Assembly (NCBI GenBank): GCA_017434455.1
Contig: JAFRFG010000044.1
Location: forward strand, 1-64,000
From: Thermoguttaceae bacterium
Lineage (GTDB): Bacteria; Planctomycetota; Planctomycetia; Pirellulales; Thermoguttaceae
Length of the DNA stretch: 64,000 nucleotides
Direction of reading: 5' to 3'
Below, one piece after another: positions 46,479-55,363 of this stretch; positions within the stretch are counted from its first letter, which is position 1, and each line of letters starts with the position of its first letter. The translations under genes and the position numbers were made by a program. The notes under the pieces were generated by a model that made no database searches, was not told the DNA's origin, and saw nothing but the letters and a program-made list of their open reading frames with translations.

Positions 46479-48794
46479 ATGACATTCGTGAAACAACAGA
46501 CGATGAAAGCGCGGACCGTTCTTCGGATAGCGACCTTTTCCTCCCTGTTTCTTCTGATTTCCGCGGTCGTGCCCTGTGCGTGGGGTCAATCGCTGCTGAC
46601 ATTCCTCACCAGGAATCAGGACGAAGGCGCCGTGCCAAGGCCGGTAGCCGCGTATCAGGCAACCCAGGAAGGCGCCGCGGTCCCGCAGCCGGCCGGTCCC
46701 CCTCGTTTAGGAAGAGGAGCGTTCCGGGCAATCGAGAAACGCCGCGCCGAAAGAGCCGCGGCCGCCGCCTCGCACAGCGCCGCCACGAGTACGGCAAGTC
46801 CCGCCGCCACAACCAGCACCGCCGGTTCGTCGCTGGGCAAGCGCCGTCCGGTCGCCGAGGCCCTTCAGGATGATGCCCTCGTCATCGAGGAACCGGCCGA
46901 AGAGCTGGCGGAACCGCAGGCGATCACCCCGATCGTCGAAGACATACTGCCGGCCTCCCCGGTCGAGGAACAGACCGCCGCCAAAGACAGCGGCGCCAAA
47001 GACAGTGACAGCGACCAGAGCTCGCGGGGGATCGTCTCCCAGCAAAGCGAGCCGGCTGTGCCGGAAGGCCTCGGCGACGACGCTATTCTCGGTTCGATGG
47101 CCGAACCGGCGCCTTTAGCCGCTTCCAAGGATGTCAGCGGCTCGGCCCAGGAGGAACCGGCCACCTTGCTGACCCCGGTCATCGAGATCCGGGCGGCCGG
47201 TCCGAAGCGGATTATGGTCGGTCAGGAGTCGTCCTACACGATCACCATCAGCAACAACAGCACGGTCGACGCCAACGGGCTGAACGTCACGACGACGATC
47301 CCCGACGGGATTGAGATATCCTCGATTCAGCCGACCACCGGCATGTCCCGTGTCGCGGAACTGGCCGCGACGGTGGAGGGCGCCCACAGCAGCAACTCCG
47401 CCTGTCTGTGGAAGATCGGTCTTCTTCCGGCCGGCCGCGTCGAGACATTGGTGATCAACTTTATCCCGAAGGCGCGCTGCAGTCTCGACTTCGTCAGCCA
47501 ATACGACTACGAGAAGTCGTGCGTCCGCTCCGACATCGAGGTCCAGGAACCGATCATTGAGCTGGCGATCGAGGGACGCGACACCATCGACTGGGGTGTG
47601 GAAGAGCGTTACCGAATGATTCTGCGCAATACCGGAAACGGCGAGGCGCGCAACCTGCGTCTGGACGTCGCCACCGGCGAGAAAGATACCGCCTCGTGTG
47701 TGCTCGAGGAGCTGCTCCCGGGTGAGGAGAAGATGGTCGAGCTGAACGTCAAGACCGTCCTGGAAGGGACACTCAATATCGAGGCGACCGCGATCTCGGA
47801 ATTCGGGTTCTCCTCGTCGGCCCGCAAGTGCGTCACGGTCCTGCGCGGCCACCTGGATGTCTTCGCCGAGGTTCCCGAGATGCAGTTCGTCAACGACACC
47901 TTCGATTACCTGGTGCACGTCTGCAATAACGGTCAGGCGATCTTGCAGAACGTTGAGGTCACCGCCGCGATGCCGTCGACCATCGAGTTCGCCGGCTGCA
48001 CGGGGGAAGGGTCCCACGACAGCGTGAGCAACCGCGTCGTCTGGAAGGTCCCCTCGATCAAGCCCGGCGAGGAGATGGTCTATCAGGTCACCGGCAAGAT
48101 GCTCCGCCCGGGGATCAACCGCATCGACCTAAGCGCCTGGGATCAGACCGGCGTAACGTCGACCAGCGACGCGGAGGTTCAGGTCGAGGCGATCGCCGCC
48201 CTGGAGATTCGGATCAATAAACCGAACGGCCCGATTGCCACCGGTTCGGAGATCGACTACGAAGTGGTCATCGCCAACAACGGAACCAAGGCCGCCGAAT
48301 CGATCGACGCGGGCTTCTTCCTCCCGGCCGGCATGATTCCGCTGTCGGTCGAAGGGGGCGGGATGATCCAGGAGAACGAATCGAAGGTTCTCTTCAGCAA
48401 GATCAATTTCCTCGGCCCCGGTCAGTCGGTCTCGTACAAGGTCCGGGTCCGCGCCGAGTGCGGAGGAAATCAGAAAGTTCAGGCGGTTCTGGAGTCGCGT
48501 CCCGAGGATGTCGCCCTGGTGGCCGAGGAGATGAACTTCTTCTACCAGCGCAAGACCCTGGCCCGAAACGGCCAAGGGAAGGTGGAGCGCGTCGCGATGC
48601 GTCCGGAAAGCGCCCCGGCCCCAATGACGCCGCAGCCGCAGGCAGCCCCGGAAGCGCAGCCGATGGCTCAGCCCGCGCCGCAGCCGACGGTCCCCGCGGC
48701 CCCCGCTGTTCCTGAAGCGGCCCCGGCGCCGGTCGCCGACCAGCTCCCCGCGGCGCTCCCGGAGTTCCCTCTGCCCGGTCCGCAGGCCCCGTAA
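46479..48794 (+). CDS. Secreted DUF11-repeat protein
   Basis: The 771-aa product has a signal peptide ending near CAWGQS, a low-complexity Ala/Glu/Pro region (about 40-230) and then a series of immunoglobulin-like DUF11 repeats of about 120 residues. The recurrent pattern is VGQESSYTITISNNSTVDANGLNVTTTIPDG, quoted in parts: YTITISNNS, TTTIPDGIEI, DYLVHVCNNGQAILQNVEV and DYEVVIANNGTKA. The C-terminus is Pro/Ala/Gln-rich (QPAPQPTVPAAPAV). DUF11 proteins are surface or cell-envelope adhesin-like; in planctomycetes they are common and may belong to the proteinaceous cell wall. The ribosome site AGGAGA lies 8 bp before the ATG. Confidence 0.85.
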   Translation: MTFVKQQTMKARTVLRIATFSSLFLLISAVVPCAWGQSLLTFLTRNQDEGAVPRPVAAYQATQEGAAVPQPAGPPRLGRGAFRAIEKRRAERAAAAASHSAATSTASPAATTSTAGSSLGKRRPVAEALQDDALVIEEPAEELAEPQAITPIVEDILPASPVEEQTAAKDSGAKDSDSDQSSRGIVSQQSEPAVPEGLGDDAILGSMAEPAPLAASKDVSGSAQEEPATLLTPVIEIRAAGPKRIMVGQESSYTITISNNSTVDANGLNVTTTIPDGIEISSIQPTTGMSRVAELAATVEGAHSSNSACLWKIGLLPAGRVETLVINFIPKARCSLDFVSQYDYEKSCVRSDIEVQEPIIELAIEGRDTIDWGVEERYRMILRNTGNGEARNLRLDVATGEKDTASCVLEELLPGEEKMVELNVKTVLEGTLNIEATAISEFGFSSSARKCVTVLRGHLDVFAEVPEMQFVNDTFDYLVHVCNNGQAILQNVEVTAAMPSTIEFAGCTGEGSHDSVSNRVVWKVPSIKPGEEMVYQVTGKMLRPGINRIDLSAWDQTGVTSTSDAEVQVEAIAALEIRINKPNGPIATGSEIDYEVVIANNGTKAAESIDAGFFLPAGMIPLSVEGGGMIQENESKVLFSKINFLGPGQSVSYKVRVRAECGGNQKVQAVLESRPEDVALVAEEMNFFYQRKTLARNGQGKVERVAMRPESAPAPMTPQPQAAPEAQPMAQPAPQPTVPAAPAVPEAAPAPVADQLPAALPEFPLPGPQAP

Positions 48795-48825
48795 GACAGA
48801 AACAGGCAATCGGTTTATAATCTGC

Positions 48826-48870
48826 CGGCGGTGTCCCGAGGAATCGTTCCCGAGACGCCGCCGTTTTTTA
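48826..48870 (+). terminator. Terminator of the DUF11 gene
   Basis: CGGCGGTGTC (48826-48835) pairs with GACGCCGCCG (48854-48863), allowing one G-U pair, followed by six T. Confidence 0.75.
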
Positions 48871-48891
48871 CCCCCTATAAATAGCAGCACT

Positions 48892-49692
48892 ATGGCAGCA
48901 CTCCCCCGGCTCATCGAGTCCCTCCGGCCGCTGGCCCCCTCGATCGTCGCCTTTTCCGGCGGGGTCGACTCGTCGTTTCTCCTGGCCGCGGCGATCCAAG
49001 CCGCCCCGCCCGGGAGAGAACCGGCCGCGATATTCACCGTCTCCGCGACCCAGACGGCCGAATCGATCGAAAACGCCCGCGCCGTCGCCAAAGAGCTTCG
49101 TGTCCCCCAATACATCGAGCTGCCCTCCTATGAAATGGAGGATCCCGACTTTCGAGCCGGCACGAACAAACGCTGCTACTACTGCAAGAGGCAGCGGCTC
49201 GGTCAGATCCGGAAATGGGCCCAAAACCACCCCCCGAAGGAGGGGGAGTGGACCTTCCTGGACGGAAACAACGCCGACGATCTAGGCGACTATCGGCCGG
49301 GGAGCGCCGCGGCGAGGGAATTAGGGTGCCGATCTCCCTTGGCCGAAGGGGGCTGGACCAAAAAGGCGATCCGCGCCGCCGCCGCCGATTTTGGCCTGTC
49401 CTGCGCCAACCGTCCCTCCGAACCGTGCCTGGTCACCCGCCTGGCGTACGGTCTGGAGCCGGACGAAAAGCTCCTGCGCCTTATCGAGCGGGGCGAAACG
49501 ATCCTGCGCGGCAGCGGCTTTTCGATCTGCCGCTTAAGAATCATCACCCCCGGCCAAGCCCGTATTGAGGTGGGACCCGATCAGCTCCCGAGGTTCCAAG
49601 ACCGGGAACTGCGTGAGGCGATTTTAGAGCGGATCACCGCCCTGGGGTTCGACGAGGTCACCATAGACTCGGCCGGCTATCATCGATCGTGA
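48892..49692 (+). CDS. larE: ATP-dependent sulfur transferase LarE
   Basis: The 266-aa product has the N-type PP-loop FSGGVDSS (residues 21-28), then NKRCYYCK (Cys95, Cys98), DGNNADDLGDYRPG and RPSEPCLVTRLAYG (Cys179). LarE sulfurates the pyridinium precursor of the nickel-pincer cofactor of lactate racemase. Lactobacillus LarE sacrifices one Cys. The three-cysteine pattern seen here is like that of LarEs that use a [4Fe-4S] cluster to supply sulfur; I infer that type. No larA, larB or larC is next to it, so the cofactor pathway, if complete, is spread over the genome. It lies between a terminator and the second module pair (120-bp gap). Confidence 0.88.
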   Translation: MAALPRLIESLRPLAPSIVAFSGGVDSSFLLAAAIQAAPPGREPAAIFTVSATQTAESIENARAVAKELRVPQYIELPSYEMEDPDFRAGTNKRCYYCKRQRLGQIRKWAQNHPPKEGEWTFLDGNNADDLGDYRPGSAAARELGCRSPLAEGGWTKKAIRAAAADFGLSCANRPSEPCLVTRLAYGLEPDEKLLRLIERGETILRGSGFSICRLRIITPGQARIEVGPDQLPRFQDRELREAILERITALGFDEVTIDSAGYHRS

Positions 49693-49812
49693 CCCTCCCT
49701 TAAAACGCCCCCCGCGCGGCGGCGGATAAAACACTTGCCTTGGGACGGTCTCCCCGTTACAATCAAGTATCAGCCCGAAGCGTTTCGCCCCATAATCGCC
49801 TACTTTAAAACG

Positions 49813-51900
49813 ATGCCGCCCAAACGCCGCCCCAAACAAACATCGGCCCCGAAGAGCCAGCCCGCCGCCGCGGCGCAGCCGAAGCCGCGCTGGGATCTGA
49901 CCCCCCCGCGGACGGTCGTTTTCGCCCTTTTGGCCGCGCTGGCCGCCTACCTCGCCTGGTACTGGGCCGGGCGCTACGGCGAACTGATCTACCTGACCCA
50001 CTACTACGAAGTCCCCCGGCCGGAATTCCTCACCTATCCCGGCGGGGCGGTCGCCATCCTGGGGGATCTTCCCGGCATCCTGGCCGCCCGAACCGCTCCG
50101 GCGATCGGCGCGGCGCTGGTTATCCTCTATTCCCTTTGGCTGCCGGCCGGCTTCTGCGCGCTTCTGCCCGGTTGCGACAGCAAAAAGCGCCTGCCCCTTA
50201 CCGCTGCCTTGGCGCTGCCGAGCGTGGTGATCCTCACTGTTTTGTTCTCGCGCCAGGGCTACTATCACTTCTCGGTCGTGCGAAGCGGTCTGTTCCTCGG
50301 CGCCTTCCCCGCGCTGGCCGCCGGACTGAGCGTCGCGGCGGCGGCGCGCAAAATCGCCGACCCCAAAAAGCAACTGCTCGCTTCACTGGCGGCACTGGCC
50401 CTGTTTTACATTCTGTTTGGGGGCTACACCCTCATTCCCGTCCTCTTTTTGGCCCGGGATCAGTGGCGGCAAAAACAATCCGGGCGGCTGTGGCGAACGC
50501 TCCTGATTTTGGTTTTCGGGGGCCTGGTACCTCTGCTTTGGTATCCGTGCGTCAGCGGCCATTTCCCCATGGCCGATCTGTGGACCGCCGGTTTCCCCTC
50601 GTACCGTTTCGAGATCACCGATCCGGTCAACGCGGCGGTTTCCACGCGGCTGTTCATCGCCGCGCTGCTCACCGCGCTGCTGCCGATTTGCCTTCCCGCC
50701 AAGAAAGCTCCCCCGGCCGAAGCCGTATCGGCCGACCCCCCACAGCCCGAAGCCGTCCCGACGCGGGGCTGTTTCTTAGGCGCGCTGCTGGCGATTTTCT
50801 CCGTCGCCGCGGCGATCTCCGTGACCGAGCTGTTTTCGCGCACCGAGACAAACTTTTTGGCGCTTGTGGCGGCCGTCCGTCCTCTGGAGCACGACCAGTG
50901 GGAGAAGATCCTCGAAATCGAATCGCGCTGCGAGGAGCCGACCCTGCCGCTGATCGAACTGCGCCGTCTGGCGCTGGCCGAGACCGGTCAGATGGCCGAG
51001 CGTCTATTCCAGCGCCCCAACGCCCCTTCCTCCTCGCCCGAACTGGTCTGGATTCAGTGTCTGCGGCTGCTGGGCAACGACGTTTGCTACCGCAGCGGTT
51101 CGGTCAATTTCGCGATCTGCTACATCAACGATCAGCTTCGGCTCTGCCCCGAATCCCCCTACCTGCGCTGGCTTCTGGTCCAGTGCTCCCTGGCCAACGA
51201 AGAGTATTCCCTGGCGGAAAAGTATCTATCGCTGCTCGAGCCGCTGTGTCGCGGCGACTGGGTCCGTGACGCCCGCGACCTGCTCGACGCGCATCGCGCC
51301 GGGACCCAGCCGCGAACCGACCGGGGGAAGGCGCTGGCCAAGCGGATCGAGACCGCCCGCCGGCTGCGCCCCAGCGAGTATCTTCTGCACGGCCGCTACG
51401 TCGACAGGAACATCCTCTTCAGCGCGACGAAGGAGCCGTTCGACGACGCCCCCAGGGAGGATCAGGAGCGGTTCCTCTGCGATTATCTCCTTGTCGGCGC
51501 GCACGACCTGTTTGAGAGCAACTTTAAGACATACTACCAGAAGCATCTCGAACCGGCCGGCGAGCGAATCCCCACCGCCCTTCAGCAGGGCGCGGCGTAC
51601 ATCGAATATACCCGAACCAACAAGACCCCGCGGGAATATCCCTACGATCCCGAGATCCCGGCCGGTCTGACCGACTTCTTCCGCCTGTGCGGCGCGCTGG
51701 GCCAGCAGGACGCCGCCGCCGAGGCCCAGATGCAGGCCTTAGCGTCGTCCGGCACCGACCAGTCCGCGGCCGGTACGCCAACCGCGCGGCCGGCCGCCGG
51801 CGGGATCGATCCCCGAGCGGCCGCGGAAAAGATTCAGGAAAAATACACCAATACATTCTGGTTCTACCGGATGTTCGCGTCCCCTTACCAAGAGTATTGA
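49813..51900 (+). CDS. Polytopic membrane protein with helical C-terminal domain (module copy 2)
   Basis: The 695-aa product is a paralogue of the protein at 41485 with the same length and plan. A basic Pro/Lys-rich start (MPPKRRPKQTSAP) is followed by about eight transmembrane segments, then from about residue 365 the helical domain with QWEKILEIESR, IELRRLALAETGQ, NEEYSLAEKYLSLLE and TYYQKHLEPAGERIPTALQQG. The frame opens at 49735, but ATG 49813 has the shape of copy 1. The propeller gene follows after 41 bp. In contrast to copy 1, no glycosyltransferase precedes it; larE does. The repeated association supports a functional pair with the CxxCH lipoprotein. Confidence 0.75.
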   Translation: MPPKRRPKQTSAPKSQPAAAAQPKPRWDLTPPRTVVFALLAALAAYLAWYWAGRYGELIYLTHYYEVPRPEFLTYPGGAVAILGDLPGILAARTAPAIGAALVILYSLWLPAGFCALLPGCDSKKRLPLTAALALPSVVILTVLFSRQGYYHFSVVRSGLFLGAFPALAAGLSVAAAARKIADPKKQLLASLAALALFYILFGGYTLIPVLFLARDQWRQKQSGRLWRTLLILVFGGLVPLLWYPCVSGHFPMADLWTAGFPSYRFEITDPVNAAVSTRLFIAALLTALLPICLPAKKAPPAEAVSADPPQPEAVPTRGCFLGALLAIFSVAAAISVTELFSRTETNFLALVAAVRPLEHDQWEKILEIESRCEEPTLPLIELRRLALAETGQMAERLFQRPNAPSSSPELVWIQCLRLLGNDVCYRSGSVNFAICYINDQLRLCPESPYLRWLLVQCSLANEEYSLAEKYLSLLEPLCRGDWVRDARDLLDAHRAGTQPRTDRGKALAKRIETARRLRPSEYLLHGRYVDRNILFSATKEPFDDAPREDQERFLCDYLLVGAHDLFESNFKTYYQKHLEPAGERIPTALQQGAAYIEYTRTNKTPREYPYDPEIPAGLTDFFRLCGALGQQDAAAEAQMQALASSGTDQSAAGTPTARPAAGGIDPRAAAEKIQEKYTNTFWFYRMFASPYQEY

Positions 51901-51941
51901 CCCGAAGATACGTTAAGCCCTTCCCCGCCACAGCCGGATCT

Positions 51942-53501
51942 ATGAACCGCACGACCGCAAACGCCCGTTCTCACCGTTTCCCCGGCAGGGTACTAATCGC
52001 CGTGCCGTTATTGATTCTTTTGCTTCTGCTCGTCGGCTGCGGCGCGTCGGTCCCGTCCGGCGCCGACGATCTGGATCGGCAGCCGGTCATTAACCCCGAT
52101 TACACCGACCTGACCATCCCCCCGAATATCGCGCCGCTGAATTTCGAGATTCTCACCCCCGCCGACGAGTACATTACCGTTATTTCCGGCCGCGAGAGCG
52201 AGTCGCTCCCCCGGCAGCGCGTCGTGCGCGGCAAGACGGTCGTGATACCGGAGAATTTCTGGAAAGATCTTCTGGCCGGTTCGCGCGGAGGGAAGATTCG
52301 TTTCACCGTCTACGCCCGAACGGGGCAGACGTGGCAAAAATTTCAGCCGATCACCAATACGGTTTCCCCCGATCGGATCGATCCGTGGCTGACGTACCGC
52401 TGTATCGATCCGGGTTACGTCCAGTACGGGCGGGTGATGATCGAGCAGCGCTGTATCGAGAATTTCAAGACCAAGAGCATTTTCGACAACGCGGCGGTAT
52501 CGCCGCACAGCTGCGCCAACTGCCATCACGCCCGCGCGGGCGACCCGAACAACGCGCTGTTTCACGTTCGTCAGGATTACGGCGGGACGATGCTCCGCTA
52601 CAACGGCAAGCTCAAGAAGATCAACACGGTCTGGCCCAAGTCGGGTTTCGCGATGTCGTATCCCTCCTGGCATCCGACCCTGCCGCTGATCGCCTATTCG
52701 TCGAACAACACGCGACAGACCTTTCATTCGCGGGATATCAAGAAGATCGAGGTTCTCGATAATTTCTCGGACCTCATGCTTTACGATATCGAAAAGGGAG
52801 AGATCATCCCGATTTTCGAGACGGAGGATATCTACGAGAGTTTCCCCGCCTGGACTAAGGACGGAAAGACGCTTTACTACTGTGTCGCCGAAATGAAGAC
52901 CTCCGAATCGCGTCTCGGCAAGACCCGCAAAGAGACCGCCGAGGAGCGGCTTTCGGAGATGTGCGACCGCAACAGGGAGATCCATTACAGTTTAATGAAG
53001 ATGGATTTCGACAGCGAAAAGATGAGTTTTTCGGCTCCGACGGCCGTTCTCGACGCCAAGGCGACGGGGAAGAGTTACGTTCATCCCCGCGTTTCCCCCG
53101 ACGGGCGGTTTTTGGTCTACGTCGAGATGGATTACGGGACCTTCCCGCTGACGCACAGGGAAAGCGAACTGATGCTTCTTGATTTGGTCACCGGGCAATC
53201 GCGGCCGCTCGATGAGATTAACGCCGACGCGCCCGAGAGCTTTCATTCGTGGGACAGCACCGGCCGCTGGATGGTCTTCAGTACCCGGCGGGCCAACGGT
53301 ACCTTTACCCGGACTTACTTCACGCATTTTGCCGAGGACGGCACCTGCACGAAGCCCTTCCTCCTTCCCCAGCGAACCCCTGACGACGAGCGGGCCAATC
53401 GGTACTCGCATAACCTTCCCGAGCTGCTCACCGGGCCTGTTCCCCTGACGGGGGGAGCGATGGCAAGAGAAATTCGCGCCGCCAGCGGCGGCAGGCGGTA
53501 G
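51942..53501 (+). CDS. TolB-like propeller lipoprotein with one CxxCH motif (module copy 2)
   Basis: The 519-aa product parallels copy 1. The lipoprotein signal is VPLLILLLLLVGC (Cys33); the N-terminal domain has NPDYTDLTIPPNIAPLNF; the heme motif is Cys191-AN-Cys194-His195 (HSCANCHHA), followed by NALFHVRQDYGGTMLR; the propeller blades include PSWHPTLPLIAYSSN, FPAWTKDGKTLYY, HPRVSPDGRFLVY and WDSTGRWMVFSTRR. A longer open frame runs from 51687, but ATG 51942 gives a proper signal and follows the partner gene closely. With only one heme site, electron transfer would need a partner. A sensor role is also possible. The 430-bp repeat begins directly after its stop. Confidence 0.78.
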   Translation: MNRTTANARSHRFPGRVLIAVPLLILLLLLVGCGASVPSGADDLDRQPVINPDYTDLTIPPNIAPLNFEILTPADEYITVISGRESESLPRQRVVRGKTVVIPENFWKDLLAGSRGGKIRFTVYARTGQTWQKFQPITNTVSPDRIDPWLTYRCIDPGYVQYGRVMIEQRCIENFKTKSIFDNAAVSPHSCANCHHARAGDPNNALFHVRQDYGGTMLRYNGKLKKINTVWPKSGFAMSYPSWHPTLPLIAYSSNNTRQTFHSRDIKKIEVLDNFSDLMLYDIEKGEIIPIFETEDIYESFPAWTKDGKTLYYCVAEMKTSESRLGKTRKETAEERLSEMCDRNREIHYSLMKMDFDSEKMSFSAPTAVLDAKATGKSYVHPRVSPDGRFLVYVEMDYGTFPLTHRESELMLLDLVTGQSRPLDEINADAPESFHSWDSTGRWMVFSTRRANGTFTRTYFTHFAEDGTCTKPFLLPQRTPDDERANRYSHNLPELLTGPVPLTGGAMAREIRAASGGRR

Positions 53502-53502
53502 C

Positions 53503-53937
53503 CGAGGCCGCGATGCCGCGGCGGGCGGTTGCCGTAGGGTAAGCTAACGGTATAGGAAAAATCGATTCGGCGAAGCGTTCCCGTTGGTCACTTGGGGCGG
53601 GGGTGATCTAGTTATTATTCAGCGGCCAACGGCCGCGAGAGCGCCGCGGTGATGTTCCTATGCCGTATCTTTTTCCTACGGCAACAGCGGTCAAGCGCGC
53701 TGCGCTTGTCCCCCCCGGACAGGGGCCGCCGGAGGCAAAAAACAACAAAACAAAGAAACAATCCCCCGCGCTGCCCCCCCAAAAAAGTCACGCCATTGGT
53801 CCCTGTCATACGCCAAAGAAAAGGCAGCAAGCCGACAGACCCCTCAGGGGGGCAGCGCACGGAGTAGGACGAGCGGCCGAAAACCGACAGATCTCCTCAC
53901 GCCAAAAACCCGGCCGCAAGGCATACGGTTAGTTGGT
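53503..53937. repeat. 430-bp dispersed repeat, copy A (inverted to copy B)
   Basis: This gene-free stretch is closely similar to the reverse complement of 60684-61112. The best conserved part (53653-53937, about 85% by eye) holds TCAAGCGCGCTGCGCTTG, GGGGCCGCCGGAGGC and CGGCCGCAAGGCATACGGTTAG. The part next to the propeller gene (53503-53652) is more diverged but shares GCCGCGGCGGGCGGTTGCCG and TTCCCGTTGGTCACTTGGG. No conserved protein is encoded. It may be a non-autonomous mobile element or a structured 3' element. Confidence 0.85.
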
Positions 53938-54006
53938 CGCGTCGCCGCGACGGGCGATAGCCACACAACCTCGCCTCGCCGCGGCATCGTGCCCCCTCCT
54001 TTTCTT

Positions 54007-55272
54007 ATGAAGAAAAGAGGTTTTACTCTTGTCGAGCTGCTGGTCGTCATCGCGATCATCGGCATCTTGATCGGCCTGCTTCTGCCGGCCGTTCAGGCCG
54101 CCCGTGAGGCCGCCCGTCGTATGAAGTGCACCAACAATCTCAAGCAGATTGGTCTGGCGCTGCACAACTACCATGACATCAATGGCAAGTTCCCGGCCAC
54201 CGGCGGCGGTCGTGTCCAGGCCCCCGACACCGCGAAGGTCAACGGCGCCTACACCGACGACTGCGGCGGTATGATCTGGTGCGCCGAAAGCTGGCACCTG
54301 GCGATCAACCCCTACATCGAGCAGAGCGCTCGTTACGACGCGATCACCAATTACGGGATCGTCTGCTGGGCCAACAGAGACGGTGACCTCAACGGCAGCC
54401 ACTGGTCCGGCTGGGACAGAGACGAATACGTCAAGACCCCGATCGACTCGTTCTGCTGCCCGTCCGACGGCAACGCCAAGAGCCCGGCCTGCAAGGCGAA
54501 CGGCTGCAACGCCCGTCACAACTACGTCGCCTGCACCGGTGACGAGGCCTGCGGCAAGGAGCAGTGGATCGGTGAGCTGAAGCGCGGTTTCTTCGTCGGT
54601 CAGTTCCAGTATACCACGTTGTCGGCTTTGACCGATGGTACCTCCAACACCATCGCTGTCGCCGAAACCTGCACCGCCGCCAACGGTGGCGATAAGGGTA
54701 ACGGAACCGACATCAAGGGAAGTATCGCGATTCTGCCGAACGACAGCAGCAAGGGCTGGGTTGACAACGACTTCGGCGGCGGCATCAACGGCGTCGGTTC
54801 TCTCAATGACGGCTGGGTCACGATCGGTCCGGCCCGCGCCGTCGATCCGACCTACTGTCTGTCTGTTGTCGGTTCGGTTCCGGGTGACAACAAGCGTTTC
54901 GCCGATACCTACAAGCCCGGTGGTGAGGCCTCCCGTGGCGACACCTTCCGTAACGGTGGTCCGTGTGTCCTCTTCCAGACCATTCTCCCGCCGAACTCCC
55001 CGAGCTGCGCCTCCCAGAACAGCGGTGACTCCGCTTACGGCGGTCTGTGCTGCCCGAAGCACAGCACCACCGCTATCTACTCCTCGACCAGTAATCACCC
55101 GGGCGGCGTCAACGCGGTCTTCGGCGATGGTTCGGTCCACTTCATCAGCGATGGTGTCAACTGCACCACCGAGGGTATGGCCCGCCTGACCCCGACCGGC
55201 CCCGGCAAGAGCCCGTTCGGTGTCTGGGGTGCCATGGGTACCGCCAGCGGCGGCGAGTCCAAGTCGCTGTAA
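54007..55272 (+). CDS. DUF1559 domain protein with prepilin-type N-terminus
   Basis: The 421-aa product starts [17 protein letters not shown], a prepilin peptidase site (G/F) followed by the hydrophobic pilin helix, and goes on to [21 protein letters not shown], the DUF1559 hallmark that is multiplied in planctomycetes. It ends with the family motif [16 protein letters not shown]. These are pseudopilin-like secreted proteins of unknown function. The frame extends to a GTG at 53989; ATG 54007 has no ribosome site (CCCCCTCC precedes it), so it may be leaderless or use another signal. Codon choice (many CGT and GGT) suggests high expression. The lipoprotein gene after it is a typical companion. 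Confidence 0.93.
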   Translation: MKKRGFTLVELLVVIAIIGILIGLLLPAVQAAREAARRMKCTNNLKQIGLALHNYHDINGKFPATGGGRVQAPDTAKVNGAYTDDCGGMIWCAESWHLAINPYIEQSARYDAITNYGIVCWANRDGDLNGSHWSGWDRDEYVKTPIDSFCCPSDGNAKSPACKANGCNARHNYVACTGDEACGKEQWIGELKRGFFVGQFQYTTLSALTDGTSNTIAVAETCTAANGGDKGNGTDIKGSIAILPNDSSKGWVDNDFGGGINGVGSLNDGWVTIGPARAVDPTYCLSVVGSVPGDNKRFADTYKPGGEASRGDTFRNGGPCVLFQTILPPNSPSCASQNSGDSAYGGLCCPKHSTTAIYSSTSNHPGGVNAVFGDGSVHFISDGVNCTTEGMARLTPTGPGKSPFGVWGAMGTASGGESKSL

Positions 55273-55302
55273 GAGTAATTTCGTGCGTCTGACACGATAA
55301 AA

Positions 55303-55338
55303 AGGAAGAGACCGGGGTTCTCCCGGTCCCTTCTTTTT
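55303..55338 (+). terminator. Terminator of the DUF1559 gene
   Basis: GACCGGG and CCCGGTC form the core stem, extended imperfectly outward, followed by TTCTTTTTTC. Confidence 0.7.
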
Positions 55339-55363
55339 TCTATGACGGAAGGAATAAAAGGTT

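Noticed and set aside
53660..53932. 90-aa frame in repeat copy A and the matching 99-aa frame in copy B (60685-60984)
   Set aside because: The two frames share only part of their sequence; insertions and deletions between the copies shift the frame, so no protein is conserved.
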